Below are positions 57,066 through 58,911 of a stretch of DNA of 58,911 nt, piece by piece. Each line of letters begins with the position of its first letter. The first letter of the stretch is position 1. The notes beneath the pieces are model-generated. The model ran no database searches, was not told the origin of the DNA, and saw only the letters and a list, made by a program, of their open reading frames with translations. The stretch spans positions 1-58,911 of IMG/VR virus record IMGVR_UViG_3300036853_000162; one strand, written 5' to 3'. This stretch comes from a virus. A program made the position numbers and the translations under genes.

Positions 57066-57635
57066 ATGGATAAAATACCTACGCTGTTTATGCGTAATCC
57101 CGACAACATGCAGCGCGTCACCCGCGATATCAATCCCGATGCCGTATGGGCGCTCTCCGCCCTCGTAGTCCCGACCGTCAAGAAAGATGGCACGAACGTC
57201 CGGGTGACGGTCCTCTCCGGCCTGTGCATCGAGGTGGAGAAACGCCGCAATCCGACCCGCGAAGAGAAAGCATCCGGTGCAGAGCCCGGTTATGTCCTTG
57301 CAAGCCGGGACGACCCATCTGACAAGCATCTCTTTGCCTCCGTCCTCGCCACCGACTTCAGCGCATGGCCCGATGGTGAATGGCCATGTGAGGCGCTTGG
57401 CCCGAAAATCCAGGGCGGCATCGAGAGCAGCATTCCCTGCCTCTATCCGTTCTCCTGGTCGCCTGAGCCCATCCTGTACACGATCCCGCTCACCTACGAT
57501 GACATAGCGGCCTATTTGGCCGCATACCGGATCGAGGGTATCGTCTGGCACGAGCAGGGCGGGTTGGGAAGAATGGTCAAAATCAAACGGCGCGATTTCG
57601 GCTTCCCATGGCCACCGAAGGAGACGACACCATGA
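57066..57635 (+). CDS. RNA/DNA ligase-like nucleotidyltransferase
   Basis: 189 residues. VVPTVKKDGTNVRVTV holds motif I KxDG with the adenylated Lys; RDDPSDKHLFASVLATDF, PCEALGPKIQGG, RIEGIVWHEQGG (motif IV) and MVKIKRRDFGFPW (motif V) complete the ATP-dependent ligase fold. It resembles DUF5565/Rnl-like phage enzymes. It would join or repair RNA (for example tRNA cut by host defence nucleases). No C-terminal extension is present. Confidence 0.75.
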   Translation: MDKIPTLFMRNPDNMQRVTRDINPDAVWALSALVVPTVKKDGTNVRVTVLSGLCIEVEKRRNPTREEKASGAEPGYVLASRDDPSDKHLFASVLATDFSAWPDGEWPCEALGPKIQGGIESSIPCLYPFSWSPEPILYTIPLTYDDIAAYLAAYRIEGIVWHEQGGLGRMVKIKRRDFGFPWPPKETTP

Positions 57636-58033
57636 GCAAAGCAATCAAGTTTCGCGCCTGGACTGGCCAGGAGATGATCTATCAGGAGAAGCAATATCTT
57701 GCGTCGTTCATCGGTCGCATCGTTCCGAAGATCATGCTACACCATGGCATCGACGACTTCAGACAGCACGAGAGCTATCTACCCAATGGCGGCGACATCA
57801 GCGAGTATCTGACGCAATTCACTGGCTTAACTGACATGGCAGGACGAGAGATCTACGAGGGCGACATCGTGACTCTTGCTCACAACGATGGCCAGTGGAT
57901 TATCGAATGGGACGAAGACGGCTATCACCGCGCCAATCCTGCACGTACCTACTTTCTGGCAGGTATCGATGCGGAGCAATGCACAGTGATCGGCAATATC
58001 TACGAGACATCATCAGAGGAGACGACACCATAG
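57632..58033 (+). CDS. YopX family protein (third copy)
   Basis: 133 residues from ATG 57632 (ATGA overlap). AIKFRAWTGQEM, ESYLPNGGDISEYLTQFTGL, IYEGDIV and VIGNIYE match YopX and closely match the copy at 40734 through the first 95 residues. Confidence 0.88.
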   Translation: MSKAIKFRAWTGQEMIYQEKQYLASFIGRIVPKIMLHHGIDDFRQHESYLPNGGDISEYLTQFTGLTDMAGREIYEGDIVTLAHNDGQWIIEWDEDGYHRANPARTYFLAGIDAEQCTVIGNIYETSSEETTP

Positions 58034-58112
58034 CCACATAAAGGACAACGCCCATGCCCACATATTTTCAGAGCGAGAAGCACAGCTATAGCAGCAATAA
58101 TCGGCAGAGATC

Positions 58113-58151
58113 CGCAGAAAGCTTGACATCTGCGCAAGGATCGCATATACT
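58113..58151 (+). promoter_or_regulatory. Consensus promoter with flanking dyad
   Basis: TTGACA (58123-58128), 17-base spacer, TATACT (58146-58151). CGCAGA (58113-58118) pairs with TCTGCG (58129-58134) around the -35. Serves the HTH gene at 58193. Confidence 0.82.
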
Positions 58152-58192
58152 AAGCATGGGTCAGCAATGGCCCAAAGGAGGATGTCGTGATA

Positions 58193-58399
58193 ATGTCAGA
58201 AGTCGTGAAGTATCTCACGCAAGAGGAGGTAGCAGAAGAACTCAGAGTTTCCGTAGACACAGTGACCCGCTGGATCAAATCGGGTCAACTGGTCGGCTAC
58301 CGAATCTCCAGGAACGCTTACCGCATCAAGCGGCAAGACCTGGATGCCTTTATGGAGGCTCGGAAAAGCACGAAACCACCGTTGGCAGAGGAGAGCTAA
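58193..58399 (+). CDS. Excisionase-type HTH_17 protein
   Basis: 68 residues from ATG 58193 (AAAGGAGG 10 bases upstream; GTG 58187 is an alternative). LTQEEVAEELRVSVDTVTRW and RNAYRIKRQDLDAFMEARK are the HTH_17 signature. It has the best promoter of the three copies and precedes the early block across the contig junction. Confidence 0.8.
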   Translation: MSEVVKYLTQEEVAEELRVSVDTVTRWIKSGQLVGYRISRNAYRIKRQDLDAFMEARKSTKPPLAEES

Positions 58400-58578
58400 G
58401 CGGAATATTTGGTTTCTCAGCAGCAACCCGGTCCAACACGCCCGTGACTTGGAACCTCCCAGGCGAGAAGGACCGTAGTAAGTCGCTGCCATGTACCCAT
58501 TTTAGCAGCAATGTACCACGGAATGCAACGATTCACCACGCATTGCAATGCTTCGATGGGTATGGGGTGGCGTGGAGG
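58400..58578 (+). other. Intergenic stretch before the wrap-around gene
   Basis: About 180 bases with short repeats such as GCAACGATTCACCACGCATT but no convincing promoter, terminator or gene. Confidence 0.3.
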
Positions 58579-58911
58579 ATGAACCCCATCATGATCAAGA
58601 CTACCCCGGTGCAAGGCACCTATACGCTGATCACGCCCACGGGCGAGCAGATCAGCATCTCCGACCTGATGGGCCGCACCGTAGAGGCGCTGGCCAATGA
58701 TACGTTTCATGCGCCCCTGTATCAGAGCGAGCCGCAGCAACGTCTGGCGGCGTCGTATTGCCGCAAGTGCCAGGAGGCCGCGCCCGAGATCGGCGTGTTC
58801 TGCACGGACTGCTTTGCAGTGGTGATGGAGCAAGAGCGAGAATACGACTTCGGGACGACGTGGTATGGGCGCGAATGGGCGATAAGCCTGCGTGAGTGGG
58901 AGCAGCGGAAG
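58579..58911 (+). CDS. Zinc-ribbon protein, 5' part of the wrap-around gene
   Basis: Frame from ATG 58579 (or 58591 with GGAGG 12 bases upstream) open to the end of the window. Its residues from IVS-like SISDLMGRT onwards repeat the copy at base 1. N-terminal 25 residues (MNPIMIKTTPVQGTYTLITP) complete the protein missing at the left end. Confidence 0.7.
   Translation, partial: MNPIMIKTTPVQGTYTLITPTGEQISISDLMGRTVEALANDTFHAPLYQSEPQQRLAASYCRKCQEAAPEIGVFCTDCFAVVMEQEREYDFGTTWYGREWAISLREWEQRK
58653..58911 (+). repeat. Terminal redundancy with the window start
   Basis: Identical to 1-259 except at four positions (window bases 23, 126, 129, 132), each T at the left and C at the right. Confidence 0.95.

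Noticed and set aside
58417-58833. Minus-strand 138-codon frame over the contig end
   Set aside because: Antisense to the zinc-ribbon gene and HTH gene; no ribosome site, low natural composition.

Overview
The window reads as one complete genome of a temperate, long-tailed (siphovirus-type) phage or prophage of about 58.65 kb. The last 259 bases (58653-58911) repeat the first 259 with four T/C differences, so the contig is a circular or terminally redundant molecule cut inside a gene. Evidence for a temperate phage is a tyrosine integrase, two XRE-type repressor-like genes, three excisionase-type HTH genes, and a full set of packaging, head, tail and lysis genes. The host is probably a monoderm bacterium: there is one GH25-like/DUF1906 endolysin and no spanins. 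A proline-rich/TM/Thr-Pro-linker protein at 51085-51735 looks like proteins I associate with Chloroflexota (Ktedonobacteria). That host assignment is inference, not proof. No rRNA, no canonical tRNA gene and no CRISPR array was seen.

Layout. (1) 1-14.6 kb, mostly + strand: small zinc-ribbon proteins, a C5 cytosine methyltransferase, then an O-like replication initiator and a DnaB-type helicase. The initiator gene carries an iteron array that looks like the replication origin. After these come an ArsR-type regulator, several membrane or unknown proteins, and short operons with TTGACA/TATACT-like promoters covered by palindromic operators. Two minus-strand genes (a small membrane protein and a degenerate M23 peptidase-like secreted protein) are embedded here. 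(2) 14.66-41.65 kb, all minus strand, read right to left: a DUF5662 protein, YopX, a string of tiny membrane peptides, a ParB-methyltransferase fusion, TerS, TerL, portal, head morphogenesis, scaffold, decoration, major capsid, connectors, tail tube, a frameshifted tail-assembly chaperone, tape measure, distal tail, a coiled-coil tail-anchored protein, holin-like protein and endolysin. Then come a fibre with about thirty 14-residue repeats, a triple-domain homing endonuclease, a BppU-like protein and a second holin-like protein. (3) 41.9-42.9 kb: integrase. (4) 43.1-47.7 kb, minus strand: a stand-alone (p)ppGpp-hydrolase-like HD protein, a RecA/Sak4-type ATPase, a SWIM zinc finger and many small proteins, driven from a divergent control region at 47.8-47.93 kb. 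(5) 47.96-58.9 kb, mostly + strand: XRE regulator, HNH nuclease, a membrane gene, genes preceded by a recurring start-associated sequence, a lone minus-strand secreted or membrane 'moron', a structured gene-free stretch, an amber-split zinc-ribbon gene, a second XRE gene, HTH_17 genes, an RNA-ligase-like enzyme and another YopX.

The module order is that of a lambda-like temperate phage: integrase and the control region lie between early functions, origin and helicase sit together in the early + strand block, and one long late operon carries packaging, head, tail and lysis genes. The late operon ends at a perfect 23-bp bidirectional terminator where it meets the early operon. The features least explained by standard phage biology are these. 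Four perfect palindromes lie inside the ParB-methyltransferase gene. Paired stem-loops with identical geometry flank a two-gene cassette at 9.4-10.06 kb, with mutually exclusive hairpins at its right end. A start-associated motif recurs at 49.3-50.8 kb. Chains of 25-60-codon genes are linked by 4-base overlaps. One homing endonuclease joins GIY-YIG, NUMOD3, HNH and AP2 parts.
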